A DNA stretch of 64,000 nucleotides. Origin: Xanthobacteraceae bacterium (GTDB lineage: Bacteria; Pseudomonadota; Alphaproteobacteria; Rhizobiales; Xanthobacteraceae). The DNA lies in assembly GCA_028290465.1 (NCBI GenBank), contig JAQGJU010000068.1, positions 1-64,000 on the forward strand, given 5' to 3'. Of the stretch, positions 8,669 to 17,351 are shown in pieces; within the stretch, counting starts at the first letter, position 1, and each line of letters opens with the position of its first letter. The notes under the pieces are model-generated. The model ran no database searches, was not told where the DNA came from, and was given only the letters and a program-made list of their open reading frames with translations. A program made the position numbers and the translations under genes.

Positions 8669-8899
8669 GAGTTACTTCCTGTCTGAACGCATAAAGCGGT
8701 CTGCGCTGGGGTGTAATCAGGCAAGACCGCAATCCTTGATGGGATGCATGGACGGTCCGTGAAGTAAGGCATTGGCGTCAGCATTTTCCGGGCCATGAAA
8801 GCTTTCTCAGCCCCAGCGCTGAATGCGGGCCATTAAACAGCGTCCGGCTTGGACAACGCAATCCGTGGTTTCGGGGCGCCGCCCGTTTGCTGTTCAATC

Positions 8900-9046
8900 T
8901 AGAGCGCGTCCAGCAAAAGTGGACGCCGGTTTTGCGGAAAAGCAATCGCAGATTGCGTACACTTACCTGCGTACGCGCTCTAAATGTTTAGAAAGACGCG
9001 TTTTCTTCACGCGAAGTGGATTCCACTTCGCTTGAAAACGCTCTAG
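8900..9046. repeat. MITE-like dispersed repeat with CTAGAGCG/CGCTCTAG ends
   Basis: A 147-base non-coding element bounded by (C)TAGAGCG and CGCTCTAG, with internal palindromes such as AAGTGGATTCCACTT. A second copy lies in reverse orientation at 60777-60893: the two agree closely at both ends, while this copy has about 30 extra bases in the middle. No ORF is present, so any movement would need help from outside. It takes up the centre of the 490-base gap between the divergent ABC operon and the binding-protein gene. The rest of the gap (8669-8899 and 9047-9158) must hold the two promoters, but I cannot place them with confidence. Confidence 0.8.
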
Positions 9047-9158
9047 CCCGGCCGGGGGGCAAAATGGTCGCTTGCGGTTTTTTAGCCGCCGTCGTTCCAT
9101 GACGGCATGTGGCGGCCGGACCGGCTGCCCGCTTCAATTTCACCACGAGGGACCTTTG

Positions 9159-10136
9159 ATGAAACGGCTCATTACGGCGTTTGGCCTCGCGGCCGGCCTT
9201 CTGACCTCCCCGGCGGTCGCGCAGGATATCCCGACCATCCGCGTCGGCTGGACCATCCCGGCCGAGGAAGCCAAATACTGGATGATGCGGCGTCCGCAGG
9301 AATTCCCGGACCTCGGCAAGAAGTACAAGATCGAGTGGTCGCAGTTTCAGGGCACCTCGGTGATGGCGCAGGCGCTGACCGCGAACGCGCTCGATTGCGC
9401 GACCCAGGGCGTGCTGCCGATCGCGCAGGGCGCCGTCAACGGCACCCTGTCGGTCTATGTCATTGCCCAGCATGTCGGCGAGCGGCCCGGCAGCTTCTCG
9501 GTGTATTGGGCGGTCAAGGACGACAGCCCGATCAAGACGGTCGCGGATCTCAAGGGCAAGACAGTCGGCATCAGCGCCATCGGCGGCGGCACCCAGGGTC
9601 CGTTCAACCTGATGCTGCGCAAGAACGGGCTGGAGCCCGACAAGGACGTCAAGCTGGTCGAGGTGAGCTTTCCGCTGTCCGAGGAAGCGCTGCGCTCCGG
9701 CCGCGTCGACGCCGTCAACATGAACCAGCCATTCGCGGCCCGGGCCGAAGCCAAGGGCGGCATTCGCAAGCTGTTCGCGCTGTCCGAGGCGATCCCGAAC
9801 ATCGTCCACATCATGGAAGCCTGCCGCAAGGACTTCGTCGACAAGAATCCGGAACTGGTGAAGCTCTACGTTCGTGACATCACCAAGGGCATGAAGATGG
9901 CCATCGCCAACCGGCCCGAGACCATGAACGTGGTCTTCGAAGTCATGAAGGCGCCGGTCGCCGTGCTCGACACTTATTTGCTTAAATCGAACGACTTTGC
10001 GCGTGAGCCGGGCGCCGCGCCGAACTTCGCCGGCATCCAGGCGATGTTCGACGTCTACACCGACACCGGCATGATCGGTAAGAAGCTCGATGCCAGCGCG
10101 CTCAAGCATCCGACGGTCGTGGCGCCGATCGAGTAG
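9159..10136 (+). CDS. NitT/TauT-family ABC transporter substrate-binding protein
   Basis: A 325-residue secreted binding protein of the NMT1/SsuA-like group. The signal peptide is residues 1-22 (MKRLITAFGL..., AVA/QD). ATG 9159 is chosen over an upstream GTG/TTG start in the same frame because it begins the signal peptide and follows an ACGAGGGACC ribosome site. The mature protein shows family stretches such as TIRVGWTIP, ALDCATQG and KTVADLKGKTVGI. It is divergent from the ATPase-permease-permease-NicX-like operon and probably supplies its ligand. Such proteins bind sulfonates, aromatic acids or pyrimidine precursors; the ligand here is unknown. Confidence 0.87.
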   Translation: MKRLITAFGLAAGLLTSPAVAQDIPTIRVGWTIPAEEAKYWMMRRPQEFPDLGKKYKIEWSQFQGTSVMAQALTANALDCATQGVLPIAQGAVNGTLSVYVIAQHVGERPGSFSVYWAVKDDSPIKTVADLKGKTVGISAIGGGTQGPFNLMLRKNGLEPDKDVKLVEVSFPLSEEALRSGRVDAVNMNQPFAARAEAKGGIRKLFALSEAIPNIVHIMEACRKDFVDKNPELVKLYVRDITKGMKMAIANRPETMNVVFEVMKAPVAVLDTYLLKSNDFAREPGAAPNFAGIQAMFDVYTDTGMIGKKLDASALKHPTVVAPIE

Positions 10137-10159
10137 TCACCACATAAAGGCGACTTTTG

Positions 10160-10189
10160 ATGAGGCCGCGGTTTACTCTGCGGCCTCAT
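10160..10189. terminator. Hairpin between convergent genes
   Basis: A perfect 10-bp stem, ATGAGGCCGC (10160-10169) with GCGGCCTCAT (10180-10189), has a 10-base loop that contains the stop codon of the ilvD-type gene. It lies 24 bases past the binding-protein stop, between two convergent genes, so a shared transcript end is likely. The T-run on either strand is poor, so it may rely on other signals. Confidence 0.45.
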
Positions 10190-11921
10190 TCGTTTCCGGC
10201 GCCTCATACGGCCATTGCAGATTGCCACTATGGGTGACGGCGCCGAGATGCGCGGAGCCGACCTGATTGGCATATTTTTCCAGCACGCCGGCCAGCGGCG
10301 TTGCGCGGCGGCGTGGCTGCCAGGCGGCGCGGCGGCGCTCCAACTCTTCAGGTGCGATCAGGATATCGATGGTGCGGTTCTGACCGTCGATGCGCAGCCG
10401 GTCGCCATTTTGAATGAGCGCGATGGCACCGCCGGCCATCGCTTCCGGCGACACGTAGCCGATGCACATGCCGCGCGTCGCGCCTGAAAACCGTCCGTCG
10501 GTGATCAACGCGACTTTCTCGCCCATGCCCTGGCCGTAGATCACGGCAGTCGGCCCGAGCATTTCACGCATGCCCGGTCCGCCCTTCGGGCCTTCGTTGC
10601 GGATCACGATCACGTCGCCTTCCGCATAAGCGCGCCGGCGAATGACGGCCATGCAGTCCTCTTCGCTCTCGAACACCAGCGCCGGGCCTTCATGCACCAG
10701 CGACTTCAGGCCGGCGACCTTGATCAGCGCGCCATCGGGCGCCAGGTTGCCCTTGAGCACCACGACGCCGCCCGTCGGCGAGATCGGCTGCGTGGCGGCG
10801 CGAATGACGTCACCATCGGGGTCGGGCGCATCCGCGCATTCCTCCGCCAGCGTGCGGCCGGTCACCGTCATGGTGTCGCCGTGCAGATGACCGCTGGCGA
10901 TCAGTGTCTTGGCGATCACCGGCACGCCGCCGATGCGGCAGACATCCTGCGCGTGATAGGCGCCGCCGGGGCGTAAATTACCGATCAAGGGCGTGCGCTC
11001 GAACACCGCCGCGACGTCTTCCAGCGTGAACCGGATGCCGGCCTCATGCGCGATCGCCGGAATGTGCAGCCCTGCATTGGTCGAGCCGCCGGTCGCCGCC
11101 ACGATGGCGCAGGCATTTTCCAGGCTCTTGCGGGTGATCAGATCGCGCGGCAGCGGGCCGCCGCGCCTGAGGATTTCCATCACCAGATGACCGGCGCGCC
11201 GGGCGATGGCTTCGCGCTCCGGATATACGGCCGGCACCATGGCGGAGCCGGGCGGCGCGAGGCCGAGCACCTCCGACACCATGGCCATGGTGTTGGCCGT
11301 GAATTGGCCCGGACACGAGCCGATGGTCGGCAGCGCGCAGCGCTCCAGCTCATCCAGGTCCGAGGCCGGCATTTCGCCGGCCATCACCGAGCCCGCGGCC
11401 TCATAGGCGGTCACGATCGACACCGTCTTGCCGCGCCAGGTGCCGGTCAGCGAACTGCCGCCGAACACGAATACCGACGGCACGTTGCAGCGGACCATCG
11501 CCATCATGATGCCGGGCAGATTCTTGTCGCAGCCGCCGAAGCCGACCAGCCCGTCATAGACATGGCCGCGCACCACGAGTTCAACGGAATCGGCGATGAC
11601 CTCGCGCGACACCAGCGAGCACTTCATGCCCTGGTGGTTCATGCTCAGGCCGTCGGACACCGAAATCGTGGTGAAGCTGCGCGGCGTGCCGCCGGCCTCA
11701 GACACGCCCGCATGGGCAAAGGCGGCCTGCTCGCCGAGATTGCCGTTGCACGGCGTGGTCTCGCCGGCCGTGGTCACGATGCCGATGAACGGGCGGGAGA
11801 TGGCTTCATCATCCAGCCCCATGCCGCGCAGGAAGGCGCGATGCGGGGCGCGATCGAGACCGTCGGTGGTGATCCGCGAGCGAAGCGGTCCGGCGCCGCG
11901 TTCGCGATCTTCTACACTCAC
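10173..11921 (-). CDS. ilvD: IlvD/Edd-family dehydratase (dihydroxy-acid dehydratase)
   Basis: A 582-residue cytoplasmic dehydratase. Three conserved cysteines that hold the Fe-S cluster are present: C58 (TTPCN), C131 (GGCDKN) and C203 (GSCPGQ). Other family blocks are [18 protein letters not shown] and [11 protein letters not shown]. The Lys after GGCD and the middle cysteine fit the [2Fe-2S] group. Dihydroxy-acid dehydratase makes 2-oxo acids for valine and isoleucine; related sugar-acid dehydratases share the same blocks. It stands alone, convergent with the binding-protein gene, among catabolic genes. It may therefore be a sugar-acid or hydroxy-acid paralog rather than the housekeeping ilvD; I cannot decide from this window. 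Confidence 0.85.
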   Translation of the reverse strand: MSVEDRERGAGPLRSRITTDGLDRAPHRAFLRGMGLDDEAISRPFIGIVTTAGETTPCNGNLGEQAAFAHAGVSEAGGTPRSFTTISVSDGLSMNHQGMKCSLVSREVIADSVELVVRGHVYDGLVGFGGCDKNLPGIMMAMVRCNVPSVFVFGGSSLTGTWRGKTVSIVTAYEAAGSVMAGEMPASDLDELERCALPTIGSCPGQFTANTMAMVSEVLGLAPPGSAMVPAVYPEREAIARRAGHLVMEILRRGGPLPRDLITRKSLENACAIVAATGGSTNAGLHIPAIAHEAGIRFTLEDVAAVFERTPLIGNLRPGGAYHAQDVCRIGGVPVIAKTLIASGHLHGDTMTVTGRTLAEECADAPDPDGDVIRAATQPISPTGGVVVLKGNLAPDGALIKVAGLKSLVHEGPALVFESEEDCMAVIRRRAYAEGDVIVIRNEGPKGGPGMREMLGPTAVIYGQGMGEKVALITDGRFSGATRGMCIGYVSPEAMAGGAIALIQNGDRLRIDGQNRTIDILIAPEELERRRAAWQPRRRATPLAGVLEKYANQVGSAHLGAVTHSGNLQWPYEAPETNEAAE

Positions 11922-12129
11922 AATGCATTCCTCACCGTCTGACCGGCGCGGAGCATAGTTGCGGACCCTATTGAGTCAAATCTCGCGGGAGGTGTGGCGA
12001 GCAGGCGCGTGTTGCGACGGAATGCGGGATCCCCCGCGCGCGAAGATCGCAGTTTGTCGAAAACGTATTGCGGGGGCACGCCGAGATGGCGCGTGAGCCG
12101 GTCGCGTAACGGGCTGAGTGCCGGATCAG

Positions 12130-12342
12130 CTACGCGAGGTTCCGTTGTTTGGGCGGCATTGTCGGGGTCGGGTCGTCCGCAAGCCACGCATTTTTGCGGC
12201 TCCAGACATGTTCCCGGCCGCAAACGGGGCAGAACACGCCACTCTTGACGGCCGGCAGGCGGCGGAATGTCGCGAATTCAGTCTCGATGCCCGTCCAAGC
12301 GGCTTGGCCGGTGGTTGGGCATCGAATCATGATCAAACTCAT
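12130..12342 (-). CDS. Small zinc-ribbon-like protein of unknown function
   Basis: A 70-residue protein with a CPVCG knuckle (residues 38-42), an IRCPTTG segment near the start and a His soon after the knuckle (REHVW), so one metal site is possible. A strong ribosome site (AGGAGGGAGGG) lies just before ATG 12342, which supports a real gene. I know similar CPxCG mini-proteins in Rhizobiales with no assigned role. It stands in the 550-base gap between the ilvD-type gene and the amidohydrolase. The remaining 208 bases (11922-12129) hold nothing I can support. Confidence 0.65.
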   Translation of the reverse strand: MSLIMIRCPTTGQAAWTGIETEFATFRRLPAVKSGVFCPVCGREHVWSRKNAWLADDPTPTMPPKQRNLA

Positions 12343-12471
12343 CGAACCCTCCCTCCTGACGAATCAGCTTGATATTCAAGCTGAATCTTAAATCAGGCGG
12401 GATCGGGTAGTGAAAAAAATCGCAACCGTAAAATGCCGGCGCACGGCTTTGTGAAAGCTTTAATGGCGCGA

Positions 12472-13710
12472 TTATACCGGCAGGTTCCCGTATTTGATCA
12501 AGTTCTGTTTTTGCTTTTCATTCCGGGGCGGCAGCTTGAACAGGCGTGCGGCGGTACCGCCGAGAATATTGTGCCGGGCCTTTTCGCTCAGGAACGGCAG
12601 ATCGTAGATCGTGCTCGGCAGATCGAAATCCCAGTGCGGATAGTCTGACGAGTACAGCAACTGGGTTTCCGCATTGATCATGCGGAACGTGGTCTCCAGC
12701 GCCTGCATGTCCTGAATCTCCATCGGCTGCGTGGAGTAGTACATGTCGCGCATGTAGTCGCTCGGCTTCTTCTTCAGCGTCGGACATTCCGACGAGCGCA
12801 TCATGTATTCATGGTCGAGCCGCTGCATCAGGAACGGCACCCAGGCGAGACCGGACTCGACCCACAGCACCGGCAGTTTCGGAAAGCGTTCGCCGAGGCC
12901 GTTGATGACCCAATTGGTCATGTGGATCATATTGGAGACGGTAAAGCCGAGCGCATGCACCGAGATGAAGCGGTTCAGGCCCTTGAAGATCGGCTCGTAC
13001 CAATTGAATGCGGCGTGGAACGCGATGGCGAGCCCGCGCTCTTCGATCGCCCGGTACACCTTCATGTAGCGATTGTCGTGCACCGGCACGTCGCGCACCG
13101 ACGTGATCATGAAGCCGGTCACGCCCTTGCGGCCGCCGAATGCCTCGACCTGACGCAGCGACTCCTCGGCATCCGAGAACGGCAGGCACAGCATCGAGTA
13201 CATCCGCCCGCCGGTTTCCGGCAGCACCTTCTCGGTGACCCAGCGATTGTAGCCCCAGCACAGATCCGCCTCCATGTCCTTCTGCGGATGCAGGCCGATG
13301 TTCAGCATGCCGGTCGGAAACAGGCAGGAATAGTCGACGCCCATCGCGTCCATCCAGCGATAGCCGAGTTCGACATCGCGCAACGTGCCGTCCGGCGTCT
13401 TCTCGGTGGCGCGCAGCGGATAGCGCGTCACGCGTCCGCCCATGTCCTGAAAGCCGATCTGGATCGGCATGATGGCCTGGCGGCCGGTCTTGGCTGCGCC
13501 CGACAGGCTGAGCTGGCGCAGCACGTCGTTCTCCATGAACGGCGCAATCTCGCTGAAGTGTTCGTTCTCGTAATGATGCGCATCGACATCGACGATGATG
13601 AAATCGTCGTAGTTGCGCTGGCGGGCCTGCTTGGCCGCATTGGCCAGAAGCTGGGTGGTGTTTAGCTCTTCGACGGAAACGCGGCGGCCGCGGTCGGAAA
13701 CGAGATCCAT
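12472..13710 (-). CDS. Amidohydrolase-2 family metal-dependent hydrolase/decarboxylase
   Basis: A 412-residue TIM-barrel protein of the family that includes gamma-resorcylate decarboxylase and ACMS decarboxylase. Likely metal ligands are in DVDAHHYE (near residue 42), AFHAAFNW and SSDYPHWDFD near the C-terminus. The start ATG 13710 follows a clear CAGGAGAATAAA ribosome site. It is encoded near Rieske-type ring oxygenase genes and a PdxA/TphB-like dehydrogenase. Decarboxylation or hydrolysis of a ring-derived acid is plausible, but this family is too broad for a firm reaction. Confidence 0.8.
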   Translation of the reverse strand: MDLVSDRGRRVSVEELNTTQLLANAAKQARQRNYDDFIIVDVDAHHYENEHFSEIAPFMENDVLRQLSLSGAAKTGRQAIMPIQIGFQDMGGRVTRYPLRATEKTPDGTLRDVELGYRWMDAMGVDYSCLFPTGMLNIGLHPQKDMEADLCWGYNRWVTEKVLPETGGRMYSMLCLPFSDAEESLRQVEAFGGRKGVTGFMITSVRDVPVHDNRYMKVYRAIEERGLAIAFHAAFNWYEPIFKGLNRFISVHALGFTVSNMIHMTNWVINGLGERFPKLPVLWVESGLAWVPFLMQRLDHEYMMRSSECPTLKKKPSDYMRDMYYSTQPMEIQDMQALETTFRMINAETQLLYSSDYPHWDFDLPSTIYDLPFLSEKARHNILGGTAARLFKLPPRNEKQKQNLIKYGNLPV

Positions 13711-13753
13711 TTTATTCTCCTGAATTTACGCGCGGCGCGGCTTTTTTGTTGGC

Positions 13754-13803
13754 GCATGATCTTTTCCGAAAACCAGTTCCCACTTTTCGGGATCATGCTC
13801 TAG
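13754..13803. repeat. Short palindromic repeat ending in CTAG
   Basis: A 50-base intergenic element with inverted ends GCATGATC (13754-13761) and GATCATGC (13791-13798), a CCGAAAA/TTTTCGG inner stem and a terminal CTCTAG. I recognise it as a repeat type common in Bradyrhizobium-like genomes. Its terminal CTAG supplies the TAG stop codon of the small gene at 13800-14111. Confidence 0.65.
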
Positions 13804-14111
13804 CGACCCGTGCAGCTCTGCCACATGCCGAGTTCGAACACCGAGAAGCCGCCGGCTTTGATCAGGCCGCTGGCCGTCACCATGATGTCGGTCGGCGTCA
13901 CATTGGTGCGCGGATCGAGCGGCAGGTGTCCGTCACCGGCTTCGCTTTGCGCCGCGTAAGTCTTGCACAGCGCACCGAGCAGGCTTTGCAGCGCATCGGG
14001 CGTCAGCAGGTCGCTGCGGCCGTCGGCGAGGCCGCGCTCCAGCACCGCGGCGAGGCGCACGGCCTCGTCCGAGGCCGGCGACGGCGAAGCGGCTCGTTCA
14101 GGTGACGACAT
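13800..14111 (-). CDS. Small protein of unknown function in a Rieske oxygenase cluster
   Basis: A 103-residue acidic to neutral protein with no signal peptide or membrane segment that I can see. Its ATG overlaps the end of the Rieske ferredoxin gene by 14 bases, so it is translated with it. The N-terminal part (SPASDEAVRLAAVLERGL) is likely helical, and the C-terminus carries PTDIMVTASGLIKAG. I do not recognise the family. The TAG stop codon lies in the end of a repeat element, so the true ancestral C-terminus may have been altered. It may be an accessory of the ring oxygenase. Confidence 0.6.
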   Translation of the reverse strand: MSSPERAASPSPASDEAVRLAAVLERGLADGRSDLLTPDALQSLLGALCKTYAAQSEAGDGHLPLDPRTNVTPTDIMVTASGLIKAGGFSVFELGMWQSCTGR

Positions 14112-14463
14112 AGACCTCGTCTCCTTTTTGCACGACCTGATATTGGCGCAGCTTGAGCTTACGGTTGGCGATGCACTCGCCGGTCCTCAGGTCATATTCG
14201 TAGCCGTGCCAGGGGCACACGAAATTGGTGTCGGTCTCGGAGAAATACATGCCGCGCGACGTGCGGTCGGGCATGATCCGTTCTTCGACTTTGGCGATGA
14301 TCAAGCCTTCGCAGGCCGGTCCACCCTGGTGAACGCAGGTGTTGCTATAGGCATAGAACTGCCCGCGGTCGCGGAAGATGCCGACCTCCTTGTCGCCGAC
14401 CGTCACGATGCGGCGGTCGCCGTCCTGGAACTCGGAAATTTTTGCGACGAATTTCTCGGCCAT
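14098..14463 (-). CDS. Rieske [2Fe-2S] ferredoxin-like protein
   Basis: A 121-residue soluble Rieske protein. The cluster motifs are CVHQGG and CPWHGY, giving the Cys-x-His and Cys-x2-His ligands. The spacing between them is longer than in biphenyl-type ferredoxins because of an inserted segment (VEERIMPDRTSRG) around residues 60-75. That insert is typical of the small Rieske proteins paired with phthalate- or amidohydrolase-type clusters. It could carry electrons to the oxygenase at 15712, or be an oxygenase subunit of its own. It is co-oriented with the PdxA-like gene upstream. Confidence 0.82.
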   Translation of the reverse strand: MAEKFVAKISEFQDGDRRIVTVGDKEVGIFRDRGQFYAYSNTCVHQGGPACEGLIIAKVEERIMPDRTSRGMYFSETDTNFVCPWHGYEYDLRTGECIANRKLKLRQYQVVQKGDEVYVVT

Positions 14464-14582
14464 GCGCCGATCTCCTCAGTATGCACGAACAGGGCGAGCC
14501 GATTGTGCTCACCCGCGTGGCCGCTCGATGCAATCTAACTAGAGGCTCCGACGCGCAGACGGAATACCGCGTGCGTGTGACG

Positions 14583-15581
14583 TCACGCCGCCTGCTGTTC
14601 TAGACCCACGTTAGCGAGTCGGCCGATCGCCTCGATCATCGCATCGGGCTTGGCGAGATTCTTGCCCGCGATATCGAAGGCGCTGCCATGCGCCACCGAC
14701 GAGAACAGGATCGGGCTGCCGATGGCGAGGCCGGCGGTGCGCGCGAAGGCCAGCAGCTTAGAGGTAATATGGCCTTGGTCGTGCAGCATCACGATATAGG
14801 CGCCGCAATCGCGTTTATGAAACATGGTGTCAGCGCCGAACGGTCCTTCGACGTCGATGCCGGCCGCCTTTGCGTTGGCAATGGCGGGCGCGATGACCTC
14901 GATCTCCTCGCGGCCGAACAATCCGCCCTCGCCGGCATGTGGATTGAGTCCGCTGACGAAGATGCGCCGCGACGGCGCCGCGAGTTGCTTCAGCGCCGCA
15001 TCGGTTGCCCGGATCACGCGTTCGACCCGGTCGCGCGTGATCAGGTCGACGGCTTCGCGGACACTGCAATGCAGAGTGCAATGCGCGATGCGACGGTCTT
15101 CGAAGCAATGCATCAGGAATACATCGTGTTCGTCGAGCCCGGTCTCTCGCGCGACGAACGACGGGTAGCCGTCGAAATGGATGCCGGCCATCGCGATCGA
15201 AGTCTCGGTCTGGGGCGCGGCCACAACCGCTTCAACCTCGCCGGCGAGTGCGGCCTGGATCGCGCGACGGGCCGAGCCGAGCGCGGCGCGGCCGTGATCG
15301 GCGTCGGCGACGCCAAATGCGAAGCCGCCGCCCGGGATCGGGCTCTCCAGCACGTTGACGGTGTGGCCGTCCCACACCGCGTCGCCCGGCTCGGCGATGA
15401 AGCGCCAATGCGGCGCTAGCGCGGACGCGCGGGCGTGGCTTTCGATGGCGGTGCGGTCGCCGACCAGCAACGGCCGGCACACCCGGGTGACGCGCGGGTC
15501 CATCGCGGCCTTCAGGCTGATCTCGGGCCCGATGCCGGCCGGATCGCCGGTTGCAATGGCGATGCGCGGAAGATTTGTCAT
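14583..15581 (-). CDS. PdxA-family dehydrogenase, possibly a TphB-like cis-diol dehydrogenase
   Basis: A 332-residue NAD-dependent dehydrogenase of the 4-hydroxythreonine-4-phosphate dehydrogenase family. The start MTNLPRIAIATGDPAGIGPE matches the family N-terminus; ATG 15617 is a longer alternative. Key blocks are GDPAGIGPE, MLHDQGH (metal His) and AHGSAFDIAGK. PdxA proper makes pyridoxine, but the same family includes TphB, which rearomatises the cis-diol made from terephthalate by a Rieske dioxygenase. This gene is divergent from a Rieske oxygenase with 130 bases between starts, so the TphB-type role is the better guess. The family call is firm; the substrate is inference. Confidence 0.78.
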   Translation of the reverse strand: MTNLPRIAIATGDPAGIGPEISLKAAMDPRVTRVCRPLLVGDRTAIESHARASALAPHWRFIAEPGDAVWDGHTVNVLESPIPGGGFAFGVADADHGRAALGSARRAIQAALAGEVEAVVAAPQTETSIAMAGIHFDGYPSFVARETGLDEHDVFLMHCFEDRRIAHCTLHCSVREAVDLITRDRVERVIRATDAALKQLAAPSRRIFVSGLNPHAGEGGLFGREEIEVIAPAIANAKAAGIDVEGPFGADTMFHKRDCGAYIVMLHDQGHITSKLLAFARTAGLAIGSPILFSSVAHGSAFDIAGKNLAKPDAMIEAIGRLANVGLEQQAA

Positions 15582-15711
15582 CGGAGGGGCGTTTCCTTGC
15601 AGGTCTGCGTTGTGCATGGCGGGTTCTTTCCCGGTTCTATCTTGTTTATACTGACTCGAAACGGCCCCGGCAAAGCGGGCCTGCGAGCCGAAATATCGAG
15701 GGAGCCCCGGA

Positions 15712-16995
15712 ATGCTGTCGCGCGACCAGAATGACCTGCTGACCCGGACTGGGCCGGATACGCTGATGGGCAACCTGCTGCGGCGCTATTGGGCGCCGTT
15801 CCTGCAGGCCGAAGAAATCCCGGAACCCGACTGTCCGCCGGTGCGCGTGCAATTATTCGGCGAAAAGCTGGTCGCGTTCCGCGATTCCAAGGGTCGCATC
15901 GGCCTGATCGACGAGTTCTGCGCCCATCGCGGCGTGTCGCTGTGGTTCGGCCGCAACGAAGAATGCGGCCTGCGTTGCCCGTATCACGGCTGGAAATACG
16001 ACATCACCGGACAATGCGTCGAACTGCCGTCCGAGGGCGAGGACACCGGCTTTCGCAGCCGCATCAAGCTCAAATCCTATCCGTGCATCGAGAAAGCCGG
16101 GCTGATCTGGGCCTATATGGGGCCGCCCCAATTGCAGCCGCCGCCGCCAGCCCTGGAATGGACCGAGGTCGCGCCCGAGCAGCGTTTCGTGTCGAAGCGG
16201 TTGCAGGAGTGCAATTATCTGCAGGCGATGGAAGGCGGCATCGATTCCAGCCACGTCTCGTGGCTGCACAGCGGCGAACTCAACCGCGATCCGTTGTTCA
16301 AGGGCTCGAAGGGCAACGAGTACAACGAGCAGGACAAGATGCCGATCTTTGACGTGAAGGAGTTTCCCGGCGGCCTGCTGATCGGCGCGCGGCGTAATGC
16401 CGACGAGGGCCGCTATTACTGGCGCATCACCCCGTGGATCATGCCCTGGTACACGATCATCCCGCCGCGGGCCGGCCATCCGCTCGGCGCGCATGCCTGG
16501 GTGCCGATCGATGACGACAAATGCTGGTCGTGGAGCATCAACTACCATCCGCGCCGTGCACTGACCAAAGCCGAAGTCTCGGCGATGCACGATGGAGCCG
16601 GCATTCATGTCAAATACGTGCCCGGCACCTTCATTCCGCAGGCCAATAGCGGCAACAACTACCTGATGGACCGCGCCGCGCAGAAATCCGGCCGGACCTT
16701 CAGCGGTGTCGAAGGCATCGCCATGCAGGACGCCTCGCTGCAGGAGAGCATGGGCGCGGTGCAGGACCGCAGCCGCGAGAACCTGTGCTCGACCGACAAC
16801 GGCATCATCATGACCCGCAAGCTGCTGATGCGCGCCGCCAAGGCAGCCGCGGACGGCAAGAAAATTCCGGGCCTTGAACCGGAAGTCCAGCATGTGCGCT
16901 CGGTATCGATTGAATTGCCGAAGGAGCAATCCTTCGCCGAAGGCGCCAAGCACGGTCTCTATGCGGCGCTTGGTACCGATCCGGTGTCCGTGTGA
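15712..16995 (+). CDS. Rieske non-heme iron ring-hydroxylating oxygenase, large subunit (phthalate dioxygenase type)
   Basis: A 427-residue oxygenase. The Rieske domain has C70-x-H72 (CAHRG) and C89-x2-H92 (CPYHGW). The mononuclear iron site reads GGIDSSHVSWLH with D178, H181 and H186 in place. The N-terminus (LLTRTGPDTLMGNLLRRYW) and full length match the phthalate 4,5-dioxygenase group, which are homo-oligomers without a beta subunit. The ribosome site is GAGGGAGCC before ATG 15712. It is coupled to a Rieske ferredoxin by a 4-base overlap and divergent from a TphB/PdxA-like gene. The likely reaction is dihydroxylation or demethylation of an aromatic acid; no reductase gene is nearby. Confidence 0.88.
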   Translation: MLSRDQNDLLTRTGPDTLMGNLLRRYWAPFLQAEEIPEPDCPPVRVQLFGEKLVAFRDSKGRIGLIDEFCAHRGVSLWFGRNEECGLRCPYHGWKYDITGQCVELPSEGEDTGFRSRIKLKSYPCIEKAGLIWAYMGPPQLQPPPPALEWTEVAPEQRFVSKRLQECNYLQAMEGGIDSSHVSWLHSGELNRDPLFKGSKGNEYNEQDKMPIFDVKEFPGGLLIGARRNADEGRYYWRITPWIMPWYTIIPPRAGHPLGAHAWVPIDDDKCWSWSINYHPRRALTKAEVSAMHDGAGIHVKYVPGTFIPQANSGNNYLMDRAAQKSGRTFSGVEGIAMQDASLQESMGAVQDRSRENLCSTDNGIIMTRKLLMRAAKAAADGKKIPGLEPEVQHVRSVSIELPKEQSFAEGAKHGLYAALGTDPVSV

Positions 16996-17336
16996 GCGTG
17001 TCGGATTTGGTGCAGCTCTGTCGCCTCGATGAGGTGCCGGACGGTGAAGGGCGGACCATCGATTATGAGGGCACCGCCTATGCGGTGTTCAACCTCGAGG
17101 GTGAGTTCTTTGTGCTGCAGGACCAGTGCACGCACGGGCCGGGCTCGCTCGGCGAAGGCATCGTCGAGGACGGCGAAGTCGAATGCGACTTCCATAACGG
17201 TCGCTTCAAGATCGCGACCGGCGAACCGACTGCGCCGCCCTGCGTGGCGCCGGTCGCGATGTGGGAGGTCACGCTGCGCGACGGCGCGGTGTGGATCGAC
17301 CCGAAAGCCGCACTGGTATCGGGGATCGATTTTTGA
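16992..17336 (+). CDS. Rieske [2Fe-2S] ferredoxin for ring-hydroxylating oxygenase
   Basis: A 114-residue ferredoxin of the biphenyl/naphthalene-dioxygenase type. Cluster ligands sit in CTHGPGSL and CDFHNGRF, with the GLGEGIVEDGEVE-like spacer normal for this group. The GTG start overlaps the oxygenase stop codon (GTGA), so both are made together. It would pass electrons to the oxygenase alpha subunit. A phthalate-type oxygenase usually works with a combined reductase instead of a biphenyl-type ferredoxin, so this pairing is slightly unusual. Confidence 0.87.
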   Translation: MSVSDLVQLCRLDEVPDGEGRTIDYEGTAYAVFNLEGEFFVLQDQCTHGPGSLGEGIVEDGEVECDFHNGRFKIATGEPTAPPCVAPVAMWEVTLRDGAVWIDPKAALVSGIDF

Positions 17337-17351
17337 ACAGCCGCTGAACTG

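Noticed and set aside
11918-12223. A 101-codon minus-strand frame upstream of ilvD
   Set aside because: No ribosome site or recognisable family, and it overlaps the better-supported zinc-knuckle gene for about 90 bases.
15617-15711. Sigma-70 promoter (TATACT at about 15648) between the PdxA-like and Rieske oxygenase genes
   Set aside because: The -10-like hexamer has no convincing -35 partner at 16-18 bases, so it is not supported as a site.
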